This document shows positions 37,987-47,012 of a DNA stretch of 64,000 nucleotides, piece by piece. Origin of the DNA: Bradyrhizobium cosmicum (GTDB lineage Bacteria > Pseudomonadota > Alphaproteobacteria > Rhizobiales > Xanthobacteraceae). The notes below the pieces were generated by a model. That model saw only the letters and a program-made list of their open reading frames with translations, had not been told where the DNA came from and made no database searches. The stretch spans positions 496,001-560,000 of the forward strand of contig NZ_CP041656.2 of assembly GCF_007290395.2 (NCBI RefSeq). Direction: 5' to 3'. The position numbers were made by a program, and so were the translations under genes. Position 1 is the first letter of the stretch. The number at the start of each line of letters is the position of its first letter.

Positions 37987-39684
37987 TCAGGGCGTATGCA
38001 AAGCCTTCTCCAGCGACGCAACAAAAGTCTTTAGGACCTGAACCCGCTCCGGATGAACTGCGGCACCAGGCGCCTCAGTTACTAGCTTGGCAATTTCTGC
38101 TTTATCTTTTTGTTTGTCGCCGTCCGTCCATGGCTTGCCTGCCTTGGTAAGCCCAGCTTTGATCCGGTCACTCCATTTGGCTTTCCCGCCAAATATCTTC
38201 CAAGTCACATCCACGTTGTAAGTTTTTTGGAAATAGTCGCGATAAACGCTCTCGTCCAGTAAGTCCTCAAACTCTGCTTCAGTCATCCCTTGGCAAAGTG
38301 TCATGGTGACTTGCGCTTGATTGATCAGCGAATCCGCTTTCGCTTCTTCGAATGCCTTTCGACCCTCTTTATCGTCATCGAGCATCACGTAATAATTGCA
38401 GAGCAAGGTCTGAAGAAGGTTCAGGGAATATGAAAGCTTCGAGGCGCCTCCGATTGGCTCGAATGTTAAACTTCCGCTTTCCAGGGCGGCCTTCAAAATC
38501 GTTGAATAGTGGGGCAGCAACGCACGCAAAGCGATTTCGTCCTCCGTTCCTTCCACCACCACGATTAGTGCCGCATGTCGGAGATTGTCGGATGCCCTCA
38601 CGCCCAGAATCTCACGCAGCTGTTCCAAGTTCTTTGCTGGCGCCGCTTTGTTTCGCGATATTATTCTGTTCGAAGGTACATTCGATCTATTCACTAGCGC
38701 CGGGCAATGTGTAGTGAGAATGATCTGACGATCTTCTTTCAGGCTATCAAGTACGTCCTTCAGCTGATGTATCGCTTTGGGATGTAGGTGAGATTCCGGC
38801 TCTTCGATGAGCAGAATAATATCCTTAGTTGATTCAGACTGCTGCAGAGCATTGGTTAGCAGGCCAATTGCCACAAGGCTCTTTACCCCATCGCCCTTCC
38901 GTTCTAGCGAGGTTGCGGCCCCGTCGTCGATTGTGATTTGAGCGGCGCGAGCCACAGCGCGTAGCCGATTTCTAGTCGGCAGATTGATTTTCACCTCCCG
39001 TAGCGAATTGCCAAGAACACCTTTAAGGTTCGCTCGAATCTTCGTAGCGATTGAATCCAAGACTGGCTGTTGCAGCTTCGTAAGTTCCTGCTGAAGCCTG
39101 GAGTATTGATTGTCTTTTTCTAGCAGCCGCAGCTCGCGCGCGACCAGCTCATTAACAAGTTCGTGCGATGTCTCCGCCGTTCGAATTGCGGGCACGTATG
39201 CAAAGTCCAGATTGTCGGCAATGAACCGACAGATCCGCTCGGCCTTATTAGAGAGCGCCTTTCCACCTTTGCCTGGCTTCGCTACGCGGAACTCCGCATA
39301 AGGACCAGAACTAAGTCGCAACTGGATCGGCAAAATTCCGTTGAGCTTGCTTTTTACAGACGCCGAAAACCGCAACATCTCTTGATCAGTAAGCAGGAAG
39401 TGCAGCTCAAATGTTGTCCAACCCTCCGGATTCGTCTTTTGCTTCTTGACCGGGAAATCCGCCTCCCAATCGTATGCATAAGTATCGAGCCGAATACGAA
39501 TTGTCTCGCGGCCGCTTGCGATACGACCGCTGCGCAGCAGCTCCAGGCACATCTTTAGAGCATAGAGCACATTCGACTTGCCCTCGTTATTAGGGCCTAT
39601 CAACGTAGTAACATTCGCTAAGTCATCAAATGCTGCTCGCGACATGCTACGATAATCTTCAATCCCAAAATGAGTTAGCTTCAT
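37987..39684 (-). CDS. OLD family ATPase/TOPRIM endonuclease
   Basis: The 565-residue product has an ABC-type ATPase with Walker A GPNNEGKS (30-37) and Walker B/signature region IILLIEEPESHLHPKAIHQL near 290. The switch His is in LTTHCPALV. A C-terminal TOPRIM domain has VVVEGTEDEIALRALL near 376 and MLDDDKEGRKAFEEA near 433, which carry the metal-binding acids. OLD proteins, like P2 Old and GajA of Gabija, are nucleases used in phage defence. No GajB-type UvrD helicase is adjacent, so this is a lone OLD (class 1-like) and not Gabija. Confidence 0.88.
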   Translation of the reverse strand: MKLTHFGIEDYRSMSRAAFDDLANVTTLIGPNNEGKSNVLYALKMCLELLRSGRIASGRETIRIRLDTYAYDWEADFPVKKQKTNPEGWTTFELHFLLTDQEMLRFSASVKSKLNGILPIQLRLSSGPYAEFRVAKPGKGGKALSNKAERICRFIADNLDFAYVPAIRTAETSHELVNELVARELRLLEKDNQYSRLQQELTKLQQPVLDSIATKIRANLKGVLGNSLREVKINLPTRNRLRAVARAAQITIDDGAATSLERKGDGVKSLVAIGLLTNALQQSESTKDIILLIEEPESHLHPKAIHQLKDVLDSLKEDRQIILTTHCPALVNRSNVPSNRIISRNKAAPAKNLEQLREILGVRASDNLRHAALIVVVEGTEDEIALRALLPHYSTILKAALESGSLTFEPIGGASKLSYSLNLLQTLLCNYYVMLDDDKEGRKAFEEAKADSLINQAQVTMTLCQGMTEAEFEDLLDESVYRDYFQKTYNVDVTWKIFGGKAKWSDRIKAGLTKAGKPWTDGDKQKDKAEIAKLVTEAPGAAVHPERVQVLKTFVASLEKALHTP

Positions 39685-39856
39685 GCAATCCTCGGTCGTA
39701 GAATCGAGGACACACTAGCGACAATCGTAGAAAGAGATCAATATGTTCAAGGCCGAAGCCGTCAACTTGCGCCTCCCACAGAGGATGTGTTGCTGAGGCT
39801 AGAGTTCGCAACTGTTGCGCTGCGGCGCGGAAAAATGCTCCCCGCCTCATAGGGAC

Positions 39857-40540
39857 TCAGAGCTTTACTAGCCGCTCCTTGAGTTGCTGCACGGTGAGCC
39901 AGGGTCTGCGAGCGTGCACCATCCGATGACAATTCGAGCAGAGCAATGCCAGGTCGTCTAGCTTCGTTTTGTGCCCGGGCAGAAGCGTGTGGACGGGCTT
40001 AAGATGATGAGCTTCGATAAACCCTGCCCCATGCTCGCCGTAAGCGGCCTCAAAATCGAAGGAGCATACTTCGCAGGCTAGCTTGCCGGCCCCCTTGATC
40101 GCAGCGAGCTTCTTTTGCTCAACGAGCTTACGGTTACGCTCACGTGATAGATGCACACGCGTCAGTACCCGCCCTTCCTCCGCCTCAAACGTTTCTTCTG
40201 CCTCAGGTGCCGGCCCGATGGGCAACCCCGCATCAACGTTTGCGCGAATGGAGCTAGCGGTCAATGACAGCAAGACTTCGTTGCCTGCGAAGGCGGTCCA
40301 GATATCCCCCTCCAGCCTCCCGTCTCGCTCCAGTCCCTTCTTGCCCTCAGCTTTGTAAGCAAGATCGAAGCGCCGGAAATTCATGGCCTTCATATAGACG
40401 CCGTTGGGATTGCGGAAGTCTTCTCTCCCGGTTGAGAGCTGGGCGCCCATTTTGTTCAAGAGCTTCGAAAGCTCCACTATCTCCATGCTACCTTTGCCGG
40501 GCGGGTTACCCTGATGGCGCCGATAAAGTTCTAATGCCAA
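39857..40540 (-). CDS. HNH endonuclease
   Basis: The 227-residue product has a C-terminal HNH/McrA-like nuclease: CEVCSFDFEAAYGEHGAGFIEAHHLKPV, then LALLCSNCHRMVHARRP, with both zinc CxxC pairs and the AHH motif. The N-terminal half has NPNGVYMKAMNFRRFD, a motif of a nuclease family common in defence regions. The first codon used here is TTG 40540. The residues TRDELILALELYRR continue the family sequence upstream but run straight into TAA with no ATG, so the natural start may be lost. Confidence 0.8.
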   Translation of the reverse strand: MALELYRRHQGNPPGKGSMEIVELSKLLNKMGAQLSTGREDFRNPNGVYMKAMNFRRFDLAYKAEGKKGLERDGRLEGDIWTAFAGNEVLLSLTASSIRANVDAGLPIGPAPEAEETFEAEEGRVLTRVHLSRERNRKLVEQKKLAAIKGAGKLACEVCSFDFEAAYGEHGAGFIEAHHLKPVHTLLPGHKTKLDDLALLCSNCHRMVHARRPWLTVQQLKERLVKL

Positions 40541-40713
40541 AATAAGCTCGTCCCGTGTTTAATTCGGATTCCGACCAATTGATTCCTCAGTCACCATAAG
40601 CCCCCGCCAACGTCATGTGCGCGCTATAAACCGTAGCGTGTAGTGGGTCTAGTCACGCCACGTAGATGCTCCTATGATTGATTTCCGGTTGCACAGAGGA
40701 GACTTAGATAACC

Positions 40714-42408
40714 ATGGAGCCAATGTGGCTGCGCAAACCGCGAAACGCCGCGACCATCGTATTTGTGCACGGATTATTTTCAAGCAACGAGACCGCTTGG
40801 CTCCATCCCGACGGCTCGTTCTGGCCAAAGCTGGTCTGCGACGAACCGCAGCTTGGTGACTTCGGGGTGTATCTGTTTTCGTACCGGGCAGACATTCACG
40901 CTGGCACCTTCTCGCTGGAAAACGCAGTTGATGCGATGCGCGAAAGGTTTCGGCTGGACGGCTTGTTCGATAACGGCAGCGTCGGCGCCGGTTTGATCTT
41001 CGTGTGTCATAGCATGGGCGGTATACTTGCCCGACGATTTGTCGTGGCGCAACAACTGACGCTTGTTGATCGAAAGCTTCCGATCGGTCTGTTTCTCATC
41101 GCCTCGCCTTCTCTCGGATCCGAGTACGCAAATTTTGTTAGTGCAATCGCGCCATTCTATAATGCCCAGATTGATATTCTGCGTTTCAGCGAGGAGAACC
41201 AATGGCTATCTGCACTGGACAAAGACTTCATCAATATCAAGGAGGGCGACAGGCTACCCATTTTCGGAAAGGAGCTGATTGAGGATAATTTCATAGGGAG
41301 TGATCGTTTTTTTAGACGAAAGCAGATTGTCCAACGATTCAGTGGAGCGCGATATTTTGGAGAGCCTGTAAAGATTGAGCGGACTGATCATTTCACGATC
41401 GCGAAGCCAGCTTCCTTGCAGGCAATCCAGCATCGACTCTTGGTTGAGTTCGCGACCACGATAGCTAAAAAATATCGTATTGGCCCATCGGATACGGAAA
41501 ATTCAACGTTAATCGAGGGTGATAATCCGGTTCTTGTAGATTGGTCATCGTTTTCAGCCCAAAAGCCGTCGAACGTTTCAAGGAAGCTATTTTCGCGGGA
41601 GACGGTCTACGAATACCGGTTGAGTGCGGCGGCACTTTGCTTGCTTCCACTGCTCTTAGCGGGAGCGTCGTCCTACCTAAAACTGGCGCGAGAGCGTGCC
41701 GCCGAAGCCGAAATTCTTAGCAGCAGATTCAGTTCTCCTTCCATAAGGGGCGCAGCCAGCAGCATATTCAGTTTTTCAAGCGCAGAAAAGGTTATCGAGT
41801 ATAGCAGCACTGGCTCGATGCTAGAGTCGTTACCGAATGCCTTCAAAGATATGGGACCGATCGCTATCAGCATAAAGAAGGCACGTTCCAGCCCCTTCCT
41901 CCTGCAAAAGGAGGAGCCCGCGTATCAGCTAATTCCTGGTCTTGGTGCGCCATCAAATATCGTCGGAATCGAAATTACGAATGCCGACGGTTTGAACGAT
42001 CTCGATCCACTTGGGACCATGCCACATTTGGAGGCATTTATTATCGGAAAACCAAAGTTCGCCTCTAGTCTCCATTTCTTGACGAGAATGCCAAATCTAA
42101 AATTCCTTTACATCACTGATGCAGACATACCCGATCTAGAACCGATAGCTGCACTCAGCGAACTAAGACAATTATTTTTGTCTGATCTGCCTCGGGTAAC
42201 TGACTTAAAGCCGCTCAAGGGACTGTCCAAACTGGAATGTGTTCAACTCCTAAGATTGCCCCTGCTTAAAAATGCAGAAGTCTTACTTGGGTTGCCGAAC
42301 CTCAAGTCGGTTTCCATTCGAGAATCAGGCGTGCCTGTTCCGCCGGAATTAAAGGTGAAAGACACGTATTGCGCGTCACCCTCGCGCACCGAGTATTCCT
42401 TGCCGTAG
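40714..42408 (+). CDS. Alpha/beta hydrolase fused to membrane segment and leucine-rich region
   Basis: The 564-residue product starts with a PGAP1/lipase-like hydrolase: oxyanion-loop FVHGLFSS (17-24) and nucleophile CHSMGG at about 98-103, with Ser as nucleophile. A single hydrophobic segment at about 303-322 follows, then a C-terminal region with leucine-rich spacing (LDPLGTMPHLEAFIIG, LTRMPNLKFLYITDADIPDLEPIAALSELRQLFL). This is unusual for a bacterial lipase and resembles an effector-plus-sensor design. It could cleave membrane lipids or acyl groups. Function is inference only. Confidence 0.72.
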   Translation: MEPMWLRKPRNAATIVFVHGLFSSNETAWLHPDGSFWPKLVCDEPQLGDFGVYLFSYRADIHAGTFSLENAVDAMRERFRLDGLFDNGSVGAGLIFVCHSMGGILARRFVVAQQLTLVDRKLPIGLFLIASPSLGSEYANFVSAIAPFYNAQIDILRFSEENQWLSALDKDFINIKEGDRLPIFGKELIEDNFIGSDRFFRRKQIVQRFSGARYFGEPVKIERTDHFTIAKPASLQAIQHRLLVEFATTIAKKYRIGPSDTENSTLIEGDNPVLVDWSSFSAQKPSNVSRKLFSRETVYEYRLSAAALCLLPLLLAGASSYLKLARERAAEAEILSSRFSSPSIRGAASSIFSFSSAEKVIEYSSTGSMLESLPNAFKDMGPIAISIKKARSSPFLLQKEEPAYQLIPGLGAPSNIVGIEITNADGLNDLDPLGTMPHLEAFIIGKPKFASSLHFLTRMPNLKFLYITDADIPDLEPIAALSELRQLFLSDLPRVTDLKPLKGLSKLECVQLLRLPLLKNAEVLLGLPNLKSVSIRESGVPVPPELKVKDTYCASPSRTEYSLP

Positions 42409-42915
42409 GAAGACTGGGCAAAGCATACACGTGCAATCCGACTACTAACGGGCGTAATCGCTTAGCAAAAGGCCCGTGTCAGAACCGCTGCGAATTCGGC
42501 CCCCCTCCTGGAGCCCTAATCCAGCGTAGCCGCTCGAATGTCATGGAGCACCGCAAGCGTCATATCGTTCACGCCACCCGTTCGGCTCTTCACCATTTCC
42601 ATGTAAACGCCAAGCGCATCGGGGAATTGCCCCGGCAAGAGCGCATCGCTTTCCTCTAAGCAGTTTATCAGCACTTGGAATGCCGCAACCATGGCGGCCA
42701 TGGGCGGCGATGACTTCGGCTTCTGGCGAGGGTGTCTCCTTTGGCATAGTCGCACCTCCGATGTGTTCGAGCGCCCGGCGTCCGCCTTAAGGAAAGCCAG
42801 GCGCGACGCACGCTCGATATATCCTTTTCGCAAGGGCTGACGAAAGGGCAATACACTGATAGAAACTACAAACTCTACCTAATGTTGTCGCAAAGGGACA
42901 CTCGGGATAGCGCTT
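42409..42915. other. Intergenic stretch with one small, possibly frameshifted gene
   Basis: Apart from the small minus-strand frame described separately (42516-42698) nothing clear is coded here. There is no strong repeat or RNA hairpin that I can see. Confidence 0.4.
42516..42698 (-). pseudogene. Small conserved-looking protein, probably frameshifted
   Basis: The frame encodes 60 residues (AFQVLINCLEESDALLPGQF ... GVYMEMVKSRTGG ... TLAVLHDIRAATLD) that look like real protein. No ribosome binding site precedes its first ATG. The overlapping frame from 42747 has ATG and starts MPKETPSPEAEVIAA, which would join this sequence naturally after a one-base shift near the GCCCATGGCC run. I therefore read it as one short gene with a frameshift, not two genes. 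Confidence 0.35.
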
Positions 42916-43089
42916 GTGGTAACGACCCGCATTGCTCGTATAGGTATCGTAGTTGCTCTATTGGGACTAGCGATTCTCGGGGCGTCGCTCTTTCACTGGA
43001 GCAAAACGACTTCATCGCGGGGGCTGCTTTATTCTGACGATCATTTCGAGTGGACGATAAAGTCGCTGCGGCCGCAAACTATTTGCTAG
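42916..43089 (+). CDS. Putative short membrane protein
   Basis: A GTG-started frame of 57 codons encodes an N-terminal hydrophobic helix (IARIGIVVALLGLAILGASLF) and a short polar tail. It overlaps the start of the next small frame in another register. No recognisable ribosome binding site was found. It may be a separate small protein or the first part of a broken longer gene. Confidence 0.3.
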   Translation: MVTTRIARIGIVVALLGLAILGASLFHWSKTTSSRGLLYSDDHFEWTIKSLRPQTIC

Positions 43090-43307
43090 GTTTGACAGCT
43101 TTCCCAAGTGACTTGGCTACCACGATTAGGACAAAGTGTTTGGAGATTGCGCCAATTAAGCGCGTGCTTGAAGAAACAACTTACGGGACCGACATCGAGC
43201 GCTGGCCCGTCGAGGCGCCCGCGTCATTCTGGACCGGCATTGCCGTTGCCGTATTTGGTCTATTGCTAGGCCCAATAGTCTTCTGGGTGGGCCGGGCCGA
43301 AAGATAG
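43050..43307 (+). CDS. Putative small protein with C-terminal membrane segment
   Basis: The 85-residue product has a helical N-terminal part and a hydrophobic C-terminal segment (FWTGIAVAVFGLLLGPIVFWVG). No family is recognised. It overlaps the previous short frame by 40 bases, so a frameshift joining both is possible: the joined protein would have a membrane segment at each end. Confidence 0.4.
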   Translation: MDDKVAAAANYLLGLTAFPSDLATTIRTKCLEIAPIKRVLEETTYGTDIERWPVEAPASFWTGIAVAVFGLLLGPIVFWVGRAER

Positions 43308-43372
43308 CCACGTGGGCGAGTGGGCGCTTTGCTCGGGGTCCACCTAGAAGTGATCCTTTCTTAGGACTTGCA

Positions 43373-44122
43373 ATGTCCAGATTCGAGAAGCCTCAAAAAG
43401 GAAACCCCCACCGGCTGGCGGTCGCCCAGCACACGTTTCCGTCGAAGAGTATTGCAAGATTCTGCGGGTCCGATCGAAGAGTCGAGATGTTCCACATGCA
43501 GGGCGCCGTGGTTCGACGCGCGAAGCCGACGGACAGGGTCTTTTGCGCACGGCGAGCGTGGGATCATGGTACTGAAGTCGGCTTCATGAAAGAAATTGAA
43601 GACCGTTTCCAGCCTCTAGCCCAATCGATAGTCGACGGTCACGTTTCGACGTTTGATCGAGAGCTAACGCACGTCATTAGCTCCTTCTTCGCTCTTTGGG
43701 TGGTGAGGACGGAGATGCGCGAACAACCGGTAGAGGACGCCGTTCTACAAGGGGTCCTGCCTGGTCGTGCATGGTCTAGGGACCAGGAGGAGCGCCTGGA
43801 GAAGGCGGGGCTTGGCTTCCAAAGAGGTATAACGATCCCAGCCCGGCAGGCGAACGGCATCGGGTTACGGATAAGAGTGGGGCGGCTTCTTCGTGAGATA
43901 AACCCGTCAGCGAGTTGGGGTGTTGTGCGCGCTTCAGGCGGCGAATTCGTTGTGCCGGATCGGCCCGCGTACCCGTTCATACCGATTGAACCAACGCTCG
44001 CATTGGCCCACCCTGCTATGAATCAGACGCTTGACCGAATAGCCGTTGGTCTCGTCAACCAGCAACTCCGCTCGGCAAGCCCACACTACTATTTTGCGAG
44101 AGATTTGGCGGCCTGCCCGTAA
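43373..44122 (+). CDS. Hypothetical protein, no family recognised
   Basis: The 249-residue product begins MSRFEKPQKGNPHRLAVAQHTFPSKSIARF, followed by an arrangement (RVFCARRAWDHGTEVGFMKEIEDRF) that looks conserved and globular. It is loosely like DUF4238 proteins, which start with a QH..P..Y motif and occur in accessory DNA, but I am not sure of this. No membrane segment or signal peptide is visible. Genes on both sides are accessory. Confidence 0.55.
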   Translation: MSRFEKPQKGNPHRLAVAQHTFPSKSIARFCGSDRRVEMFHMQGAVVRRAKPTDRVFCARRAWDHGTEVGFMKEIEDRFQPLAQSIVDGHVSTFDRELTHVISSFFALWVVRTEMREQPVEDAVLQGVLPGRAWSRDQEERLEKAGLGFQRGITIPARQANGIGLRIRVGRLLREINPSASWGVVRASGGEFVVPDRPAYPFIPIEPTLALAHPAMNQTLDRIAVGLVNQQLRSASPHYYFARDLAACP

Positions 44123-44528
44123 CCCCGCATTTGCGCAGAGTAGGGATCCAAGCAAGCGATGCTGGGAAATTGCCGAATTTCGGAATTGCCTGCGTCGTGC
44201 CAGAAGGGCCTATGCATGGGCCGAGCGCCCGACTTTTGAGCCTACCCCGGGGCGGTGTCCTAAGCCCGGGTGAGCGATCCCACATCGCAGCGCGCGGCTG
44301 GTCATTGTCGCTAGGCTTGCACGTTGGCTCTGCGTCGCGTCGTGCGCTCCGCTTGAACTAAAGTTAGAATTTTTCCCGCGCACGGGATTGGAGCGAAATC
44401 AACTATTTAGTTTGGGCATAAGTCCTGCACGGAAGTGACGGAATGCCGTCAAGCGAGCGGTCGAGGTTCCATAACATTCGATGGGCGAATCCGTGCCGGC
44501 TGAAACCACTTCCATCTTGTAAGGGGTT
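44123..44528. other. Intergenic stretch before the recombinase module
   Basis: These 406 bases lie between the hypothetical gene and the 3' end of the minus-strand recombinase module. Short frames here have no support. No clear attachment-site repeat is visible, although a recombinase attachment site could lie here since it borders the module. Confidence 0.4.
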
Positions 44529-44990
44529 TTAACGCGCTTCAGCTTTCTTGGCAGACGAGCTGAACACCGCCTGCTGCTCGTCCCACTCGGCAGGGATGGA
44601 TTTCAACAACTGTGCTAGCTCCAGCCCCTCCGACTGCAGCCCATTCAGGATGGCTTCGGTGATGGCCGGCGAGAGCAGGGTCAGCCGAAGTACCCGGCAG
44701 AGATAGGACTCGTTGATCTTCTCGGCCCTAGCGAGGTCTCGCACTGAGCTAAACAGGTTGGATTCGAGCATGTTGCGCCAGCGATGCGCCCGCACCATTG
44801 CCTTGACTAATGTGTTGTCGACCTGAGGCTTCGGGGGCGACCAGACTTCCGCATTTGCCGGAGTAACCACGCGCTTGCGCCCACCCGATCGTCGCAACGC
44901 AATCGGGATGCTCACGATCATTGTTCGCCCGTCACGGCTGAGTCTCGGTCGTCCGATGGGCCCGAGGGTGAGGGTGGTCGGCCTGTTCAT
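44529..44990 (-). CDS. KorB-like HTH protein of recombinase module
   Basis: The 153-residue product has a ParB/KorB-type helix-turn-helix (SVRDLARAEKINESYLCRVLRLTLLSPAITEAIL, about residues 77-111). Its start overlaps the recombinase stop (ATGA at 44987-44990), so it is translationally coupled. Proteins of this kind usually follow large serine recombinases in rhizobial islands and may help bind DNA or control excision. Exact role unknown. Confidence 0.7.
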   Translation of the reverse strand: MNRPTTLTLGPIGRPRLSRDGRTMIVSIPIALRRSGGRKRVVTPANAEVWSPPKPQVDNTLVKAMVRAHRWRNMLESNLFSSVRDLARAEKINESYLCRVLRLTLLSPAITEAILNGLQSEGLELAQLLKSIPAEWDEQQAVFSSSAKKAEAR

Positions 44991-46366
44991 TCAGTAGCCT
45001 GCTGGAAGGGGTGGGGCTGCAATTCCGAGGAGAGCGAGGTCAGTCCCTGGACGTTCAAGGTGATATCCATCCTCTCTGCTTGCATGTCGATGCGCTCGAC
45101 AAGCAGTTCGACAATGCGCGCCTGTTCTGCCGGAAACAGCTCGTCCCAGAGCTCGTCAAAGCCGAGGAGCGCGCCCCGTACTTCGGCCTCGCTGATCTCG
45201 GAGGATTGCTTTCGCAGAGCGCGCCAGGTGTGAACGATGACTTCTGGGGTTTGCAGGAGCTGCCGAACCTGATCGACGACGATCCGCTCTAACTCGGCGG
45301 CGGGCACCGACTTGACGGGGCAGTCCGACCTTGCCTGCTTCATGGCGGTTTGGCTGATGTAGTAGCGATAGAGGCGACCAGACTTTCGGGTGTGGGTTGG
45401 TGACATCGCGGCGCCGTCGGGGCCGAAGAGCAGACCTTTCAGAATTGCAGGGGTCTGCGCGCGAGCATTGCCGGCGCGTTTGCGGGGGCTCACCTTCAAA
45501 ATAGTATGGACCTGATCCCAGAGCTTGCGATCGATGATCGCCTCGTGCTCGCCGGGGTATGAGGTGCCTTTATGGACCGCCTCGCCAAGATAGACCCGGT
45601 TGTGGAGGATCTTGTACAGCACCCCCTTGTCTAGAAGATGACCGTATCGGTTGCGCTCGTTGGCTGCGACCAGCTCGCGGGCGAGCCGAGTGGCAGATTT
45701 GAGTTGCACGAACCGCCGAAAAATAGCTCTGACCCGTTCGGCATCCACTTCGTGAACCAGCAGTTTGCGGTCACGGACTTCATAGCCAAGCGGCGTCCAT
45801 CCGCCCATCCACTTACCGCGCTTGCGAGAGGCTGCGACCTTGTCGCGAATCCGCTCGCCAATCAGCTCGCGCTCGAACTGGGCGAATGTCACCAGGATGT
45901 TCAGCGCCATGCGCCCCATGGCATCCTTGGTGTTAAACGATTGGGTGACGGAAACGAACGTCACCCCGTGGCTTTCGAACAGCTCGACCAAATTGAGAAA
46001 GTCGAGCATCGACCGGGAGAGCCGGTCAATCTTATAGACCACGATGACGTCGATCTTGCCTGTTTTGACGTCTGTCAAAAGCCGCTTCAACGCCGGTCTT
46101 TCCAGCGTGCCTCCCGAGAAGCCACCATCATCATAGTGATCTGAAACTGCGGTCCACCCCTCTGCTCGTTGGCTCACGATATAAGCTTCACAAGACTCTC
46201 TCTGGGCGTCGAGCGAATTGAAGTCCATGTCGAGCCCTTCCTCGCTCGACTTGCGGGTATATACCGCACAGCGGACCTTTCGGACGGAGGCGAGGCTAGA
46301 GCCTGATCGCTCGAAGGCATTCGCGAATGGGCTGGCTCGTCCCTTTGCCGGTTTGCGGGAAGTCAT
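44987..46366 (-). CDS. Large serine recombinase
   Basis: The 459-residue product has the resolvase domain with VRCAVYTRKSSEEGL, in which Ser of RKSS is the nucleophile. It also has KIDVIVVYKIDRLSRSMLDF and the catalytic Arg region MGRMALNILVTFAQFERELIGERIRDK, then a recombinase domain with GYEVRDRKLLVHE and a zinc-ribbon/coiled-coil tail (CPVKSVPAAELERIVV). It probably inserts or excises the island. Start ATG 46366 overlaps the DUF2924 stop (ATGA). The longer frame from 46519 reaches into the neighbour and is not needed. Confidence 0.92.
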   Translation of the reverse strand: MTSRKPAKGRASPFANAFERSGSSLASVRKVRCAVYTRKSSEEGLDMDFNSLDAQRESCEAYIVSQRAEGWTAVSDHYDDGGFSGGTLERPALKRLLTDVKTGKIDVIVVYKIDRLSRSMLDFLNLVELFESHGVTFVSVTQSFNTKDAMGRMALNILVTFAQFERELIGERIRDKVAASRKRGKWMGGWTPLGYEVRDRKLLVHEVDAERVRAIFRRFVQLKSATRLARELVAANERNRYGHLLDKGVLYKILHNRVYLGEAVHKGTSYPGEHEAIIDRKLWDQVHTILKVSPRKRAGNARAQTPAILKGLLFGPDGAAMSPTHTRKSGRLYRYYISQTAMKQARSDCPVKSVPAAELERIVVDQVRQLLQTPEVIVHTWRALRKQSSEISEAEVRGALLGFDELWDELFPAEQARIVELLVERIDMQAERMDITLNVQGLTSLSSELQPHPFQQATE

Positions 46367-46806
46367 TTTCCCACCGAGTTCTTCAAGCCGAAGAAGACCC
46401 AGCCATTCCATTTGGTGCCCGTGATCTGGCGGGCGACCGAGGACAGGGATTTGTAGGGGCGGCCTAGATATTCGAAATCGTCGTGGCGAACCGTGACGCA
46501 GTGCTCCACGCCCTCCCATTCGCGGATCAGCTTCGTCCCCGCGACGGGCCGCAAAAGCGGTCGAGCCTTGCGGTCCGCCGGCTTCTGGTCGGCATATTGC
46601 TTAGCCATGGCTTTGAGGCGTTCGGTGGTTTCGCGGGAAAGGCCGCCATGGGCCAATTCTTGGATACGGTAGGCCAATCGGCTCTCAAGGAAGCGGCGGT
46701 TATAGGCCGGCGGCTCGGTATCAAATAGTTCGCGCCAGCGGGCCTTCAGTACGGGGGCAGCAGCGCCTTTAAGGGCGGCCAATTGGGCCAGCATAGACGA
46801 TTTCAT
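46363..46806 (-). CDS. DUF2924 family protein
   Basis: The 147-residue product has the DUF2924 pattern LKARWRELFDTEPPAYNRRFLESRLAYRIQELAHGGLS, followed by GTKLIREWEGVEHCVTVRHDDFEYLGRPYKSLSSVARQITGTKWNGWVFFGL. The last part is a RAMA-like fold seen in restriction- and chromatin-associated proteins. DUF2924 genes occur next to serine recombinases in alphaproteobacterial phages and islands. It overlaps both neighbours by four bases. Function unknown, probably a recombination accessory. Confidence 0.88.
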   Translation of the reverse strand: MKSSMLAQLAALKGAAAPVLKARWRELFDTEPPAYNRRFLESRLAYRIQELAHGGLSRETTERLKAMAKQYADQKPADRKARPLLRPVAGTKLIREWEGVEHCVTVRHDDFEYLGRPYKSLSSVARQITGTKWNGWVFFGLKNSVGK

Positions 46807-47012
46807 GGCCGTTCTCCGTTTAGCGGAACGGGTCGACCACCGCTCTGGAAAGCCGAAAAGTAAAGCGAGATCTCCTCGCTCACTTCCGAAACTTGACTGG
46901 ACTTTCGATTCAGCAAGCGTTCAAGACCGCATGCCAAAATCTCAGCAATTTCGGGCAAGGAGTTATCACCTGCGAGGTTGACCCCCGAAGCTGAATGAAC
47001 CCGCTGGATCAT
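46803..47012 (-). CDS. Short helical protein in recombinase operon
   Basis: The 69-residue product overlaps the DUF2924 start by four bases and the HTH gene stop by four bases, which is good evidence for a real translated gene. It contains PEIAEILACGLERLLNRKS, a short amphipathic helix. No family is recognised. Confidence 0.6.
   Translation of the reverse strand: MIQRVHSASGVNLAGDNSLPEIAEILACGLERLLNRKSSQVSEVSEEISLYFSAFQSGGRPVPLNGERP

Noticed and set aside
37987..39684. Gabija system
   Set aside because: The OLD protein is present, but there is no UvrD-like GajB gene on either side; the neighbour is an HNH nuclease.
44131..44361. Short plus-strand ORF after the hypothetical gene
   Set aside because: No ribosome binding site, low-complexity translation and no neighbour support.
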